Positions 8,450 to 15,909 of a stretch of DNA of 35,169 bases are shown in pieces. Positions within the stretch are counted from its first letter, which is position 1, and every line of letters starts with the position of its first letter. The position numbers and the translations under genes were made by a program. The stretch is from positions 1 through 35,169 of the forward strand of contig CAJAPA010000007.1 in the NCBI GenBank assembly GCA_903942465.1. Direction: 5' to 3'. The notes below the pieces were generated by a model, which saw only the letters and a program-made list of their open reading frames with translations, was not told where the DNA came from and searched no databases. The DNA comes from an uncultured Gammaproteobacteria bacterium (lineage in GTDB: Bacteria > Pseudomonadota > Gammaproteobacteria > Xanthomonadales > Xanthomonadaceae).

Positions 8450-9175
8450 ATGTCCGGAAGCATCCTCATCTTCGGCGCCAACGGCGGCATCGGTTCGGCC
8501 ACGGCCCGCCTTTTGGCAGCACGTGGCCACCGTCTGCATCTGGCCGGGCGTAACGCCGACGCCATCTCCGGCCTTGCCGCCGAACTCGGTGCCGGCTCCA
8601 GCATCGGCGATGTGCTCGACGACGGCTTCATCGCCCAGGCCGCACACGATGCCGGTGACCGCCTCGATGGCCTGGTCTATGCCGTCGGCAGCATCACTCT
8701 GAAAGCCCTGCCCCGGCTGAGCCGTTCCGACTTCCTGCGCGATTACGAACTCAATGCACTGTCGGCGGCCTTGGCGGTACAGGCTGCGTTACCGGCTTTG
8801 AAAGCCTCCGGGCGCGGTTCGGTGGTGCTGTTCAGTTCGATTGCCGCCAGCCAGGGCTTCGGCATGCATGCCTCGATCGGCATGGCCAAAGCGGCGGTGT
8901 CCGGACTGACCCTGAGCCTGGCCGCGGAACTGGCGCCGGCGGTGCGGGTCAATGCCATCGCCCCGTCGCTGACGCAGACGCCGCTGTCGAAAAATCTCTG
9001 GCAGAACGAAGCCATGGCGCAAAGCATCGCCGCCCTGCATCCGATTCCGCGTCTCGGCAGTGCTGAAGACATGGCCGCGCTGGCGGCGTTCCTGCTGTCG
9101 CCCGAGGCGGCATGGATCACCGGTCAGATTCTCGGTGTCGATGGCGGCCGTTCCAGCCTGCGGGTCAAAGGCTGA
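8450..9175 (+). CDS. Atypical short-chain dehydrogenase/reductase-fold protein with catalytic Tyr replaced
   Basis: The 241-residue protein has the classical SDR frame: FGANGGIGSATARLL at the N-terminus for NAD(P), LVYAVGS in the NAG region, LFSSIAAS with the catalytic-position serine, and GQILGVDGG near the C-terminus. At the YxxxK position it reads IGMAK, so the catalytic tyrosine is isoleucine while serine and lysine remain. This resembles an SDR subgroup with altered active sites; a normal dehydrogenase mechanism is doubtful. The start is the ATG with GGGAG six bases upstream; a longer upstream reading would begin within the rpmG terminator. The stop shares one base with the next start (TGATG). 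Confidence 0.85.
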   Translation: MSGSILIFGANGGIGSATARLLAARGHRLHLAGRNADAISGLAAELGAGSSIGDVLDDGFIAQAAHDAGDRLDGLVYAVGSITLKALPRLSRSDFLRDYELNALSAALAVQAALPALKASGRGSVVLFSSIAASQGFGMHASIGMAKAAVSGLTLSLAAELAPAVRVNAIAPSLTQTPLSKNLWQNEAMAQSIAALHPIPRLGSAEDMAALAAFLLSPEAAWITGQILGVDGGRSSLRVKG

Positions 9176-10074
9176 TGCGCATTCTGGTCACCGGCGGTAC
9201 CGGCTTCATCGGCAAGCCGCTGGTGCATCGTCTTTTGTTGCGCGGCGATGATGTCACCGTTCTCAGTCGACGTCCGACATCGGTGCAGGCGATTTTCGGC
9301 GAGGCTGCGGAAGCCTGGAGCAGTCTATCGGCGTGGACACCCGACCGCGCGTTCGATGCCGTCATCAATCTTGCCGGCGAACCGATCATCGACCGACCGT
9401 GGACCGCCGCGCGCAAGCAGGTGCTGCGCGACAGCCGCATCGGCATCACGAATCAACTGATCACGGCGATGGAAAATGCGGCGCAAAAGCCGGCGGTGTT
9501 TCTCAGCGGCTCGGCGATTGGGATTTACGGGGATACCGGATCTGTCGATATCACCGAACAGGCGCCGGCCGCGGAAGACTTCGGTGCGCGCCTGTGTGAT
9601 GAGTGGGAACAGGCCGCATTGCCGGCCGAGGCGCTTGGGGTGCGTGTTTGCCTTCTGCGTACCGGCCTGGTCCTGCATGCCGATGGCGGCATGCTGAAAA
9701 AAATGCAACTGCCGTTCAAACTCGGTCTGGGCAGCCGCCTGGGCGATGGCCGGCAGATCATGAGCTGGATCCACCGGCACGATTACCTGAATGCGCTGCT
9801 GTTTCTGCTCGATCATCCGGACTGCCGGGGCGCCTTCAATCTGACCGCGCCGATGCCGGTCAGCAACCGCGCGTTCACCGCAGAGCTGGCCCGCAGTCTG
9901 CAGCGCAAAGCCTTTCTGGTCACGCCGGAATGGGCCCTGAAGCCCGTACTCGGCGAGCGCAGTCTGTTGCTGTTCGGGGGCCAGCGCGCACTTCCGGCGG
10001 CACTGCTGGCCCGCGGTTTCGCGTTCCGCTTCCAAACGCTGGCCGACGCTCTGGAAAGCGCTGGAGTAAACTAA
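9175..10074 (+). CDS. TIGR01777-family NAD-dependent epimerase (YfcH-like)
   Basis: The 299-residue protein opens MRILVTGGTGFIGKPLV, then NLAGEPI and W..ARKQVLRDSRI, followed by FLSGSAIGIYGDTG and RTGLVLHADGGMLKKM, which are the signature blocks of the TIGR01777/YfcH branch of extended SDRs. The family is widespread and cytoplasmic; its substrate remains unknown. Start and preceding stop overlap as TGATG, placing it in an operon with the atypical SDR. The next gene, YggU-like, starts 26 bases downstream. Confidence 0.9.
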   Translation: MRILVTGGTGFIGKPLVHRLLLRGDDVTVLSRRPTSVQAIFGEAAEAWSSLSAWTPDRAFDAVINLAGEPIIDRPWTAARKQVLRDSRIGITNQLITAMENAAQKPAVFLSGSAIGIYGDTGSVDITEQAPAAEDFGARLCDEWEQAALPAEALGVRVCLLRTGLVLHADGGMLKKMQLPFKLGLGSRLGDGRQIMSWIHRHDYLNALLFLLDHPDCRGAFNLTAPMPVSNRAFTAELARSLQRKAFLVTPEWALKPVLGERSLLLFGGQRALPAALLARGFAFRFQTLADALESAGVN

Positions 10075-10100
10075 ACCGGTCCGTATCCTGCGAGCCGCCC

Positions 10101-10334
10101 GTGTCCGTGCCGAGTTCCCTGCAAGTCAAAGTCAAACCGAATGCCCGCGAAGACCGTTTCGCGCCGGGCGACGATGGCGTCTGGCTGGCACACCTGAAAG
10201 CACAACCGGTCGATGGCAAGGCCAATGAGGCCTTGATCGCGTTGGTCGCAGCCTACTTCAAACTGCGTAAACAGCAGGTCAGCATCAAATCCGGCACCGG
10301 CGCACGCATCAAACGTCTGCTGATTGCGCCTTAG
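10101..10334 (+). CDS. YggU/DUF167 family protein
   Basis: A 77-residue protein with the DUF167 core LQVKVKPNAREDRF, LKAQPVDGKANEALI and the C-terminal IKSGTGARIKRLLI. The family is small, conserved and of unknown biochemical function; many members sit next to yggT, but not here. I chose the GTG at 10101; a second in-frame GTG at 10107 is equally possible and neither has a strong ribosome binding site. The following methyltransferase gene begins 10 bases after the stop. Confidence 0.85.
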   Translation: MSVPSSLQVKVKPNAREDRFAPGDDGVWLAHLKAQPVDGKANEALIALVAAYFKLRKQQVSIKSGTGARIKRLLIAP

Positions 10335-10344
10335 GAATGACGAT

Positions 10345-11163
10345 ATGAATAGCAAGGAACAGGATTACGTTCTCGGCACGCACGATGCCGAAATCGGCCG
10401 CTTGCAGCTGCAGCACGGCATCTGGAAACAGCACGTGCGTGACTGCTGGCAGCGGGCCGGAATCGCACCCGGCATGCGTGTGGTCGATATCGGCTGCGGT
10501 CCGGGCTTCGCCAGCGCCGATCTGGCCGAATGCGTCGGCGCGCAGGGCGAAATCATCGGCATCGAGCGCTCGGAACGTTTCATCGCCTTCGCCGCCGAGC
10601 ATTGCCGCGCGCGCGGCGTGGAGAACGTCGGTTTCGTCATGGCCGATGTGATGCAGGATGAACTGCCGGTGACCGGTGCCGATGCGGTCTGGTGCCGCTG
10701 GCTGGCGATTTTCGTCAACGATCCGGCACTGCTGGTGCGTAAAATGGCCGACATGCTCAAGCCTGGCGGAAAACTTATTTTCCACGAATACGTGCATTAC
10801 GAAACCTACCAGTCGGTACCGCCAAGTCCGCGCATCGAGGAATTCATCGCACATGTCATGCGCAGCTGGCGTGATTTCGGCGGCGAGCCGAATGTGGCAC
10901 GCTACCTGCCCGCGCATCTGGCGGCGGCCGGCTGCCGGGTGCTGGACAGCCGGCCAATCAGCTTCAGCGCGCAGCCGCACCAGCCGGTCTGGCAATGGCC
11001 GGCCAGTTTCATCGACATCAACCTGCAACGCCTGCTGGATCTCGGCCTGGTGGATGCGCCGTGGGTGGCCGCGGTCAAGGACGACATGCGCCGGCTGGAA
11101 GCGGATCCAAACGCGCTGCTGATCACGCCCATGGTGCTGGAAATCATTGCCGAGAAAGCCTGA
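10345..11163 (+). CDS. Class I SAM-dependent methyltransferase
   Basis: The 272-residue protein has the SAM-binding motif VVDIGCGPGFAS at about residues 43-54, then EIIGIERSERFI and a FVMADVMQDELP strand. The C-terminal half with FHEYVHYETY resembles UbiE/CmoA-like small-molecule methyltransferases, but the substrate is not recognisable. The ATG at 10345 has AGGA at a suitable spacing and gives the MNSKEQDYVLGTHDAEI start; an in-frame ATG at 10324 would overlap the YggU gene. The stop overlaps the next start by one base (TGATG). Confidence 0.87.
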   Translation: MNSKEQDYVLGTHDAEIGRLQLQHGIWKQHVRDCWQRAGIAPGMRVVDIGCGPGFASADLAECVGAQGEIIGIERSERFIAFAAEHCRARGVENVGFVMADVMQDELPVTGADAVWCRWLAIFVNDPALLVRKMADMLKPGGKLIFHEYVHYETYQSVPPSPRIEEFIAHVMRSWRDFGGEPNVARYLPAHLAAAGCRVLDSRPISFSAQPHQPVWQWPASFIDINLQRLLDLGLVDAPWVAAVKDDMRRLEADPNALLITPMVLEIIAEKA

Positions 11164-11453
11164 TGCATCCGGATAAAGTCCGCCGCGAACACGTCAGTCA
11201 GCTCACCGACCTGCCGAACATCGGTCCGTCGCTGGCTGGCGATCTACGCCTGCTCGGCATCGAGCGTCCACAGCAGTTGCAGGATGCGGATGCCTACCGA
11301 CTCTACCGCCGGCTGTGCGACATCACCCAGGTGCGGCATGATCCGTGCGTATTGGATGTCTTCCTGTCGATCACCGACTTCATGGCCGGCAACCCGCCAC
11401 GGGTCTGGTGGCATTACACCGCGGAGCGCAAACGCCGATGGCCTTCACTCTAG
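11163..11453 (+). CDS. Helix-hairpin-helix protein of the Cdd1 ('pathogenicity locus') type
   Basis: This 96-residue protein contains LTDLPNIGPSLAGDLRLLGI, a helix-hairpin-helix motif, followed by YRLYRRLCDITQ, HDPCVLDVF and WWHYTAERK, the Cdd1 family pattern (PF11731) as I recall it. HhH motifs commonly bind DNA without sequence specificity, but no function has been established for Cdd1 proteins. It is translationally coupled to the upstream methyltransferase gene and its 3' end overlaps the GNAT gene by 16 bases. Confidence 0.8.
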   Translation: MHPDKVRREHVSQLTDLPNIGPSLAGDLRLLGIERPQQLQDADAYRLYRRLCDITQVRHDPCVLDVFLSITDFMAGNPPRVWWHYTAERKRRWPSL

Positions 11454-11992
11454 AAACGGAACGTCTGCAGCTGCGCGAATTCACCCCGGAAGATGCCGGC
11501 TATGCGCTGCGCCAGCTCAACGAGCCGAGCTTCATCGAAAACATCGCCGACCGCGGCGTGCGTGATCTGGAGCAGGCACGTGCCTATCTGCTGAACGGGC
11601 CGATGTCGGGCTATGCACATCACGGCTTCGGATTGTGGGCCGTGGTGGTAAAGTCGTCCGGTCAGATCATCGGCATGTGCGGCCTGATCAAACGGCCGAA
11701 TCTGGACCATGCCGACCTGGGTTACGCCTTCCTGCCGGAATATTTCGGGAAGGGTTTCGCCTTTGAGGCCTGTACCGCCAGCATCGCCGCGGCTTCACGC
11801 GACTTCGGAATGCCCCAGCTGCTGGCCATCGTGAACCCGGACAACACGCCCTCACGCCGGCTTCTGGAAAAACTCGGCTTCCGCCTGCAGGAGATCCGCG
11901 TTGTGCATGCGGGTGAACCGGCACTGTGCATTTATCGCTGCGAACCCGGAAACACCGCAGCGGACCGGATAATCGGTGGCCGCAGCGACTGA
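11438..11992 (+). CDS. GNAT-family N-acetyltransferase (RimJ/RimL-like)
   Basis: The 184-residue protein starts MAFTLETERLQLREFTPED, typical of RimJ/RimL-type GNAT enzymes, with IIGMCGLIKR, then LGYAFLPEYFGKGFAFEA (acetyl-CoA-binding motif A, with GKG in place of the more usual G.G.A) and IVNPDNTPSRRLLEKLGF (motif B). It would transfer an acetyl group from acetyl-CoA to an amine such as a ribosomal protein N-terminus or a small molecule; the target is unknown. It is the last gene of a packed run beginning at 8450. Confidence 0.9.
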   Translation: MAFTLETERLQLREFTPEDAGYALRQLNEPSFIENIADRGVRDLEQARAYLLNGPMSGYAHHGFGLWAVVVKSSGQIIGMCGLIKRPNLDHADLGYAFLPEYFGKGFAFEACTASIAAASRDFGMPQLLAIVNPDNTPSRRLLEKLGFRLQEIRVVHAGEPALCIYRCEPGNTAADRIIGGRSD

Positions 11993-12021
11993 CTTCATTT
12001 TTCACAATTAAGCCCTATAAT
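11992..12021 (+). promoter_or_regulatory. Candidate promoter of the unknown exported-protein gene
   Basis: A perfect TATAAT box lies at 12016-12021, with only a weak -35-like ACTTCA 18 bases upstream. The start codon is 28 bases downstream and preceded by GAGGTG. Confidence 0.4.
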
Positions 12022-12049
12022 CGGGGTATCGTCACACTCGAGGTGTTCC

Positions 12050-12556
12050 ATGAAACGTCCGGCAATTCTCCTTTCTCTGCTGTTGGCCTGCACCGGCGCC
12101 ACCGCGAAAACCACGCCCAATCATGAGCGGGTGCACGGCGAATGGTCCGGCCGCGGTGATACCGTGGGGCAGGCATTCAGCGCCTGCGCGAAATTCTCGC
12201 CCTACATGAACGGTGCTTACCTGCATCTCGATTACGCCATGCGTTACGACACCGCCGGCGCAATGCCGAACCAGATGACCGAATCCTTTTATACCTTTCT
12301 GGACAACGGCCGCGTCGAGGGCGTTTCCCTGGACAGTCTGTCCAACGTGCTACAGCTGAACGGCACTTATGCCGATCACCGGATGAACGTGGATTGGCTG
12401 AAAAACGGCAAGACCATCGGCAAGGCCGAATGGCGCCTGTCGGCCGATGGTAATACCCTGACCTTCGTACGCTTCGGTGAAATGGGCGGACAGTTCAAGG
12501 AAATCGGCGAGGTGAAAATGAACCGTCTGCCTGCCGGGAAAAGCTGCAGCAAATAA
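12050..12556 (+). CDS. Unknown exported protein, possibly lipocalin-like
   Basis: I do not recognise this 168-residue protein. It has a signal peptide (MKRPAILLSLLLACTGATA). Cleavage after ATA is likely; LLAC could also be a poor lipobox, with leucine at -2. The mature part alternates short strands and turns: W.G.GD near the start, YLHLDYAMRYD, then LQLNGTY, MNVDWL and EWRLSADGNTLTFVRF, ending with a cysteine three residues before the end. This pattern suggests a small antiparallel beta-barrel, a weak inference. Two mature cysteines could form a disulfide. GAGGTG before the ATG and a TATAAT box indicate an independent transcription unit. Confidence 0.75.
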   Translation: MKRPAILLSLLLACTGATAKTTPNHERVHGEWSGRGDTVGQAFSACAKFSPYMNGAYLHLDYAMRYDTAGAMPNQMTESFYTFLDNGRVEGVSLDSLSNVLQLNGTYADHRMNVDWLKNGKTIGKAEWRLSADGNTLTFVRFGEMGGQFKEIGEVKMNRLPAGKSCSK

Positions 12557-12569
12557 GCGTGCACTAAAT

Positions 12570-12584
12570 TGCCCAAAATGGGCA
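12570..12584 (+). promoter_or_regulatory. Palindrome upstream of the winged-helix regulator, possible operator
   Basis: TGCCCA-AAA-TGGGCA is a perfect inverted repeat, 59 bases before the regulator start. No T-run follows, so it is not an obvious terminator. It may be an autoregulatory operator. Confidence 0.35.
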
Positions 12585-12642
12585 CATCCTTTCACCCCTG
12601 TTGCAGGTAATCACCTAATATCGGCACAGGGGAGTGTGACTG

Positions 12643-13113
12643 ATGCAAAAAACGGGATATTCCGAGGAAGCCTATGCCGCCAATGACGGCGGCATCGCCA
12701 TGGTCATGGGTGAACTCATGCTGGCGCATTTCCGGCGGATTTACCGGGCCTTCGACGGCGATCTGATGCAGGCCATGATCATCGCGGAGATCGCGCACTA
12801 CAATGTTCAGGATCTGGTCCGCGGCGGTCATTTCAGCAATGAAGACATTGCCACCTATGTTGCCGCCAACCGATTGAAGCCGGTCAATACGCTTTCCCTG
12901 AGCCAGAGCTGCGGCATTCCGCGGGAAACCCTGCGCCGCAAACTCCGTGTGCTCACCGATGCCGGCCTGATTGTGAAAACCGAAGACGGCAACCTCGAAG
13001 TTACCGCGCTTTGCCTGCAACGTTTCGGACCGGACTTCAACAAGGCCCTGCTGAATGACATCCTGACCTGCAATGCCCGGCTGGAGGGCCTGCTCCATGA
13101 CAACGCATCCTGA
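12643..13113 (+). CDS. Winged-helix-type DNA-binding regulator (unknown family)
   Basis: The 156-residue protein has a helical N-terminal part (about 15-60) with MQAMIIAEIAHYNVQDL and a C-terminal winged-helix region, in which LSLSQSCGIPRETLRRKLRV (about 85-104) is a convincing helix-turn-helix, followed by LTDAGLIVKTEDGNLEVT as the wing. I cannot name the family; it resembles small MarR/IclR-like one-domain regulators without an evident ligand-binding fold. GGGGAG upstream of the ATG is a strong ribosome binding site. It is the first gene of a probable operon with an outer membrane protein and an exported dehydrogenase, whose expression it may control, perhaps through the palindrome at 12570-12584. 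Confidence 0.75.
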   Translation: MQKTGYSEEAYAANDGGIAMVMGELMLAHFRRIYRAFDGDLMQAMIIAEIAHYNVQDLVRGGHFSNEDIATYVAANRLKPVNTLSLSQSCGIPRETLRRKLRVLTDAGLIVKTEDGNLEVTALCLQRFGPDFNKALLNDILTCNARLEGLLHDNAS

Positions 13114-14836
13114 TATTCGCCCGATCGCTTCATCCATGAAGCAGTTTCTCTGTGTCGTCGCACTGATGTTCGCCGGCAGTACCGGCGCCTGGGCACAGAG
13201 CAACGATGAGGATCTTTCCGGACGGCGCGTCAGTGCGGTAAGCGTCGACTTCGGCAGCGAAACGCAGACCAACACCACCTACCGCGATGCGGTGCTGCGC
13301 GCCTTTGCCACCTACCCGGACAGCCGCTTCGATCCGATGCGCGCCAACCTGATGCTGAACAAGGTCAAACGCCTGAATTTCGTGAAGGATGCCGGCTACC
13401 GCACGCAGCGCAGCGCCGGCGGCGATGTGGAATTGATTCTGGACATCACGCTCACCGATACCGTGACCGCGCTGGCGGATGCGCCCATCGGCTGGTTCGC
13501 CGACCGCACCTGGAAGGACTTTCCGACCCTGTATGCCAACGACCGCACGGTGATCGGTGCCAAGCTCGAAAACAAAACCATGCTGTTCTCCAATACCGAC
13601 GCCTTCTTCGGCCGGCCCGAAGTGCTCACCGCAGGCAACCCGCTGGCGGTGGAGCCGTCGGGCAAGGGCACCAATGCCTGGCTGGAAACCAGTGTGCAGG
13701 CCGGACTCTACGGCCTGAGTGCCGTGACTGACCGTGTTTCCGTGTTTGCCGGTGCCAGCGGTATTTATTCGGTGTCCTGGGGGCCGGAGCTGTTCACCGA
13801 TGCGACGCGCACGCACAGTGACGTCGAAGATGCTTATATCGGCCTGATCGGAAGCAACACCACGGAATCCGGCGGCAATCGCCAGATGGCGCTGCTGTAC
13901 GGACGCAAGTCGTTTCAGGTTGATTCGGGCATGATTCTGCGGCTGTCTTCCGCCAATGGCGGCGACCGCGCGGCGCTGCAATCCAACCCGCGCAATGCGG
14001 CAGACCGGCTGATGCTGGCGCAATTCAGCTACGATGCGCACAAGCTGGAGCTGTTCCGGCTCGACCCCGACGAACTCGACCAAATTGATTCCGGAACCGT
14101 TATCGACGGCATCAATTACGAAGGCCATGTGTTGCCGAATCTGCGGCTGGGCGCGATGCTGCTGCGCGTTCCGGAATCCGGATTTTCGTATTACACCGAA
14201 ACCGATGTCTTGCCCCGCGAAGGTCTGCGGGTGGCAGATGTGCGTGTAGCCTACGACCCGCCGGCCGGCCTGCCGGGCATGTACCTGAAAGGCGAGTTCG
14301 CCCACCAGACCCATGACGATTTCGACATGGATGCCCGCGCCGGCTATGCCGAATTCGGCTATCAGTTCAGCAAAGCCCGCTGGCGCCCGACACTGAGCTA
14401 CCGGTATTCCCAGTTCACCGGCGACAACCCCGATACGACAACGTTCGAACGCTGGGATCCGCTGTTTGCCGGCGGCGGCGGCGATGAGTGGGTTCAGGGC
14501 TTGAACCAATACAAAGTCGTGCAGACCTCCAACGTCATCGCGCACCGGTTCATGGCGCGCCTGCAGCCAACGCCGCGCTGGGAGCTGACGCCGCAGTTCT
14601 GGCTGTTTAGGGCGGACACCCTGAATAATCTGGGCGGCGCCCAGGCCCTTTCGCTATTAAGCGCGAAAGATCTCGGCAGCGAAGTGAACCTGACCGCGCG
14701 CTATGTTTCTAGCGCAAAACTGATTTATGTCTTTTCCGCCGCGTATACCCTGCCGGGCGAGGCCATACGCGATGCCCTGAACGATGACTACCGGAACTGG
14801 TTCAGCGCCAGCGCCTTAGTGATTGCACGCTTCTAA
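13097..14836 (+). CDS. Outer membrane beta-barrel protein, alginate-export-like, with POTRA-like N-terminus
   Basis: The 579-residue protein has a signal peptide ending near GSTGAWAQ (residue 34). Residues 44-120 follow a POTRA-like pattern: RRVSAVSVDFGSE, a variable helix, MRANLMLNKVKRLNFVKD, then GGDVELILDITL. The remaining 450 residues are rich in alternating amphipathic strands; SYRYSQFTGDNPDT and ERWDPLFAGG (about 434-460) resemble the alginate-export porin family, and the chain ends in phenylalanine (VIARF), the usual BamA recognition signature. It probably forms a pore or export channel. The ATG at 13097 has GGAGGG eight bases upstream and overlaps the regulator gene by 17 bases; the alternative ATG at 13136 (MKQFLC) has no ribosome binding site but gives a more typical signal peptide. 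Confidence 0.7.
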   Translation: MTTHPDIRPIASSMKQFLCVVALMFAGSTGAWAQSNDEDLSGRRVSAVSVDFGSETQTNTTYRDAVLRAFATYPDSRFDPMRANLMLNKVKRLNFVKDAGYRTQRSAGGDVELILDITLTDTVTALADAPIGWFADRTWKDFPTLYANDRTVIGAKLENKTMLFSNTDAFFGRPEVLTAGNPLAVEPSGKGTNAWLETSVQAGLYGLSAVTDRVSVFAGASGIYSVSWGPELFTDATRTHSDVEDAYIGLIGSNTTESGGNRQMALLYGRKSFQVDSGMILRLSSANGGDRAALQSNPRNAADRLMLAQFSYDAHKLELFRLDPDELDQIDSGTVIDGINYEGHVLPNLRLGAMLLRVPESGFSYYTETDVLPREGLRVADVRVAYDPPAGLPGMYLKGEFAHQTHDDFDMDARAGYAEFGYQFSKARWRPTLSYRYSQFTGDNPDTTTFERWDPLFAGGGGDEWVQGLNQYKVVQTSNVIAHRFMARLQPTPRWELTPQFWLFRADTLNNLGGAQALSLLSAKDLGSEVNLTARYVSSAKLIYVFSAAYTLPGEAIRDALNDDYRNWFSASALVIARF

Positions 14837-14862
14837 TCCATCCACCCCCAAAGGAATGCATC

Positions 14863-15846
14863 ATGAAAACCCTGCAAAAATGCCTGTTCCCGCTTGCAAT
14901 GGCGCTGGCTATCTCGGCAGCACCGGTGTCGGCGCAGAATTACAAAGCGGTCGACATCAAACCGATTGATCCGTCCTACTTCATTCCGAAACGCCATGAA
15001 GGCCGCACGTACGTGATTACCGGCGGTGCCCGGGGCATCGGTGCCGCTTCCGCCATACGTCTGGCGCGTGAAGGCGCCAATGTGGTCATCCTCGATGTAC
15101 TGGCCAAGGAAGGCGCCGAAACCATCGCGCAGATCCGCAAGGAAGGCGGCAAGGCCGAATTCGTCAAGGGCGATGTACGCAACAATGCCGACGTGCAGAA
15201 AGCAGTCGATTTGGCACTCGCCAAGTTCGGTGAACTCAATGGCGCTCTGAATGCCGCGGGCGTCATGTCCGCGACCGCGCCGGATGCACCCTTCGATTAC
15301 CAGAAACAGAAGTCTCTGTTTCCGAGCCCGATTGCCGAAGCCAGCGATGAGTACTTCGATACCTTGATGGACATCAACGCCACCGGCGTATTCAAGTCCA
15401 TGCGTGCCCAGCTGAAGCCGATGCTTAAACAGGGCAAAGGCGGCGCCATCGTCAACATCTGCTCGATTGCCGGACTGACCGGCCTGGCCGGAAACTCCGC
15501 CTATGTCGCCAGCAAACACGCCTGCAGCGGCCTGACGCGCAACGGGGCGATTGATTACGCGCCGTACGGCATCCGCATCAATTCGGTCAACATGGCTGCG
15601 ACTGAAACCGCCATGACCGCGATGGCCACCGAGTTCGTGAAAGCCGCCAACAAGGAAAACGCCGGCTCGGATGTCGTCAACATGGGCCGCACCAAAACCC
15701 TGAGCATTCTGGCCTTTGCCGACAGTAAAAAACGTCAAGCCACGGTCTGGGAGCAGGCCGCGGTCATCTGTTTCCTGTTGTCCGATGAAGCCTCGAACCT
15801 GACTGGTGGACTGTATGCCACCGATGGCGGCTGGACGGCTTACTGA
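14863..15846 (+). CDS. Short-chain dehydrogenase/reductase with an N-terminal signal peptide
   Basis: The 327-residue protein begins with a Sec-type signal peptide (MKTLQKCLFPLAMALAISAA and PVSAQ, cleavage near residue 25), then a complete classical SDR: TGGARGIG at 53-60 for NAD(P), NAAG, catalytic serine 201, tyrosine 214 and lysine 218 (YVASK), and a C-terminal GGLYATDGGW. Known SDRs of this type use soluble NAD(P)(H), which is scarce in the periplasm, and no twin arginine is present for folded export with cofactor. The enzyme may be periplasmic, or the hydrophobic segment may be an anchor or not function as a signal. AAAGGA precedes the ATG; the gene is 26 bases after the barrel gene and is followed by a terminator. 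Confidence 0.87.
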   Translation: MKTLQKCLFPLAMALAISAAPVSAQNYKAVDIKPIDPSYFIPKRHEGRTYVITGGARGIGAASAIRLAREGANVVILDVLAKEGAETIAQIRKEGGKAEFVKGDVRNNADVQKAVDLALAKFGELNGALNAAGVMSATAPDAPFDYQKQKSLFPSPIAEASDEYFDTLMDINATGVFKSMRAQLKPMLKQGKGGAIVNICSIAGLTGLAGNSAYVASKHACSGLTRNGAIDYAPYGIRINSVNMAATETAMTAMATEFVKAANKENAGSDVVNMGRTKTLSILAFADSKKRQATVWEQAAVICFLLSDEASNLTGGLYATDGGWTAY

Positions 15847-15872
15847 TATCGCAGCATCAGTGCCTTGACACA

Positions 15873-15901
15873 GGCCCTCCCAAATTGGGTGGGCCTTTTT
15901 T
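15873..15901 (+). terminator. Terminator of the regulator-barrel-SDR unit
   Basis: GGCCCTCCCA pairs with TGGGTGGGCC (one mismatch) across a short AAT loop and is followed by six T residues, 26 bases after the SDR stop. Confidence 0.85.
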
Positions 15902-15909
15902 CATTCAGA

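Noticed and set aside
13130-14545. About 470 open codons on the minus strand opposite the barrel gene
   Set aside because: The plus strand has a signal peptide, a ribosome binding site and a C-terminal phenylalanine; the antisense frame has none of these.
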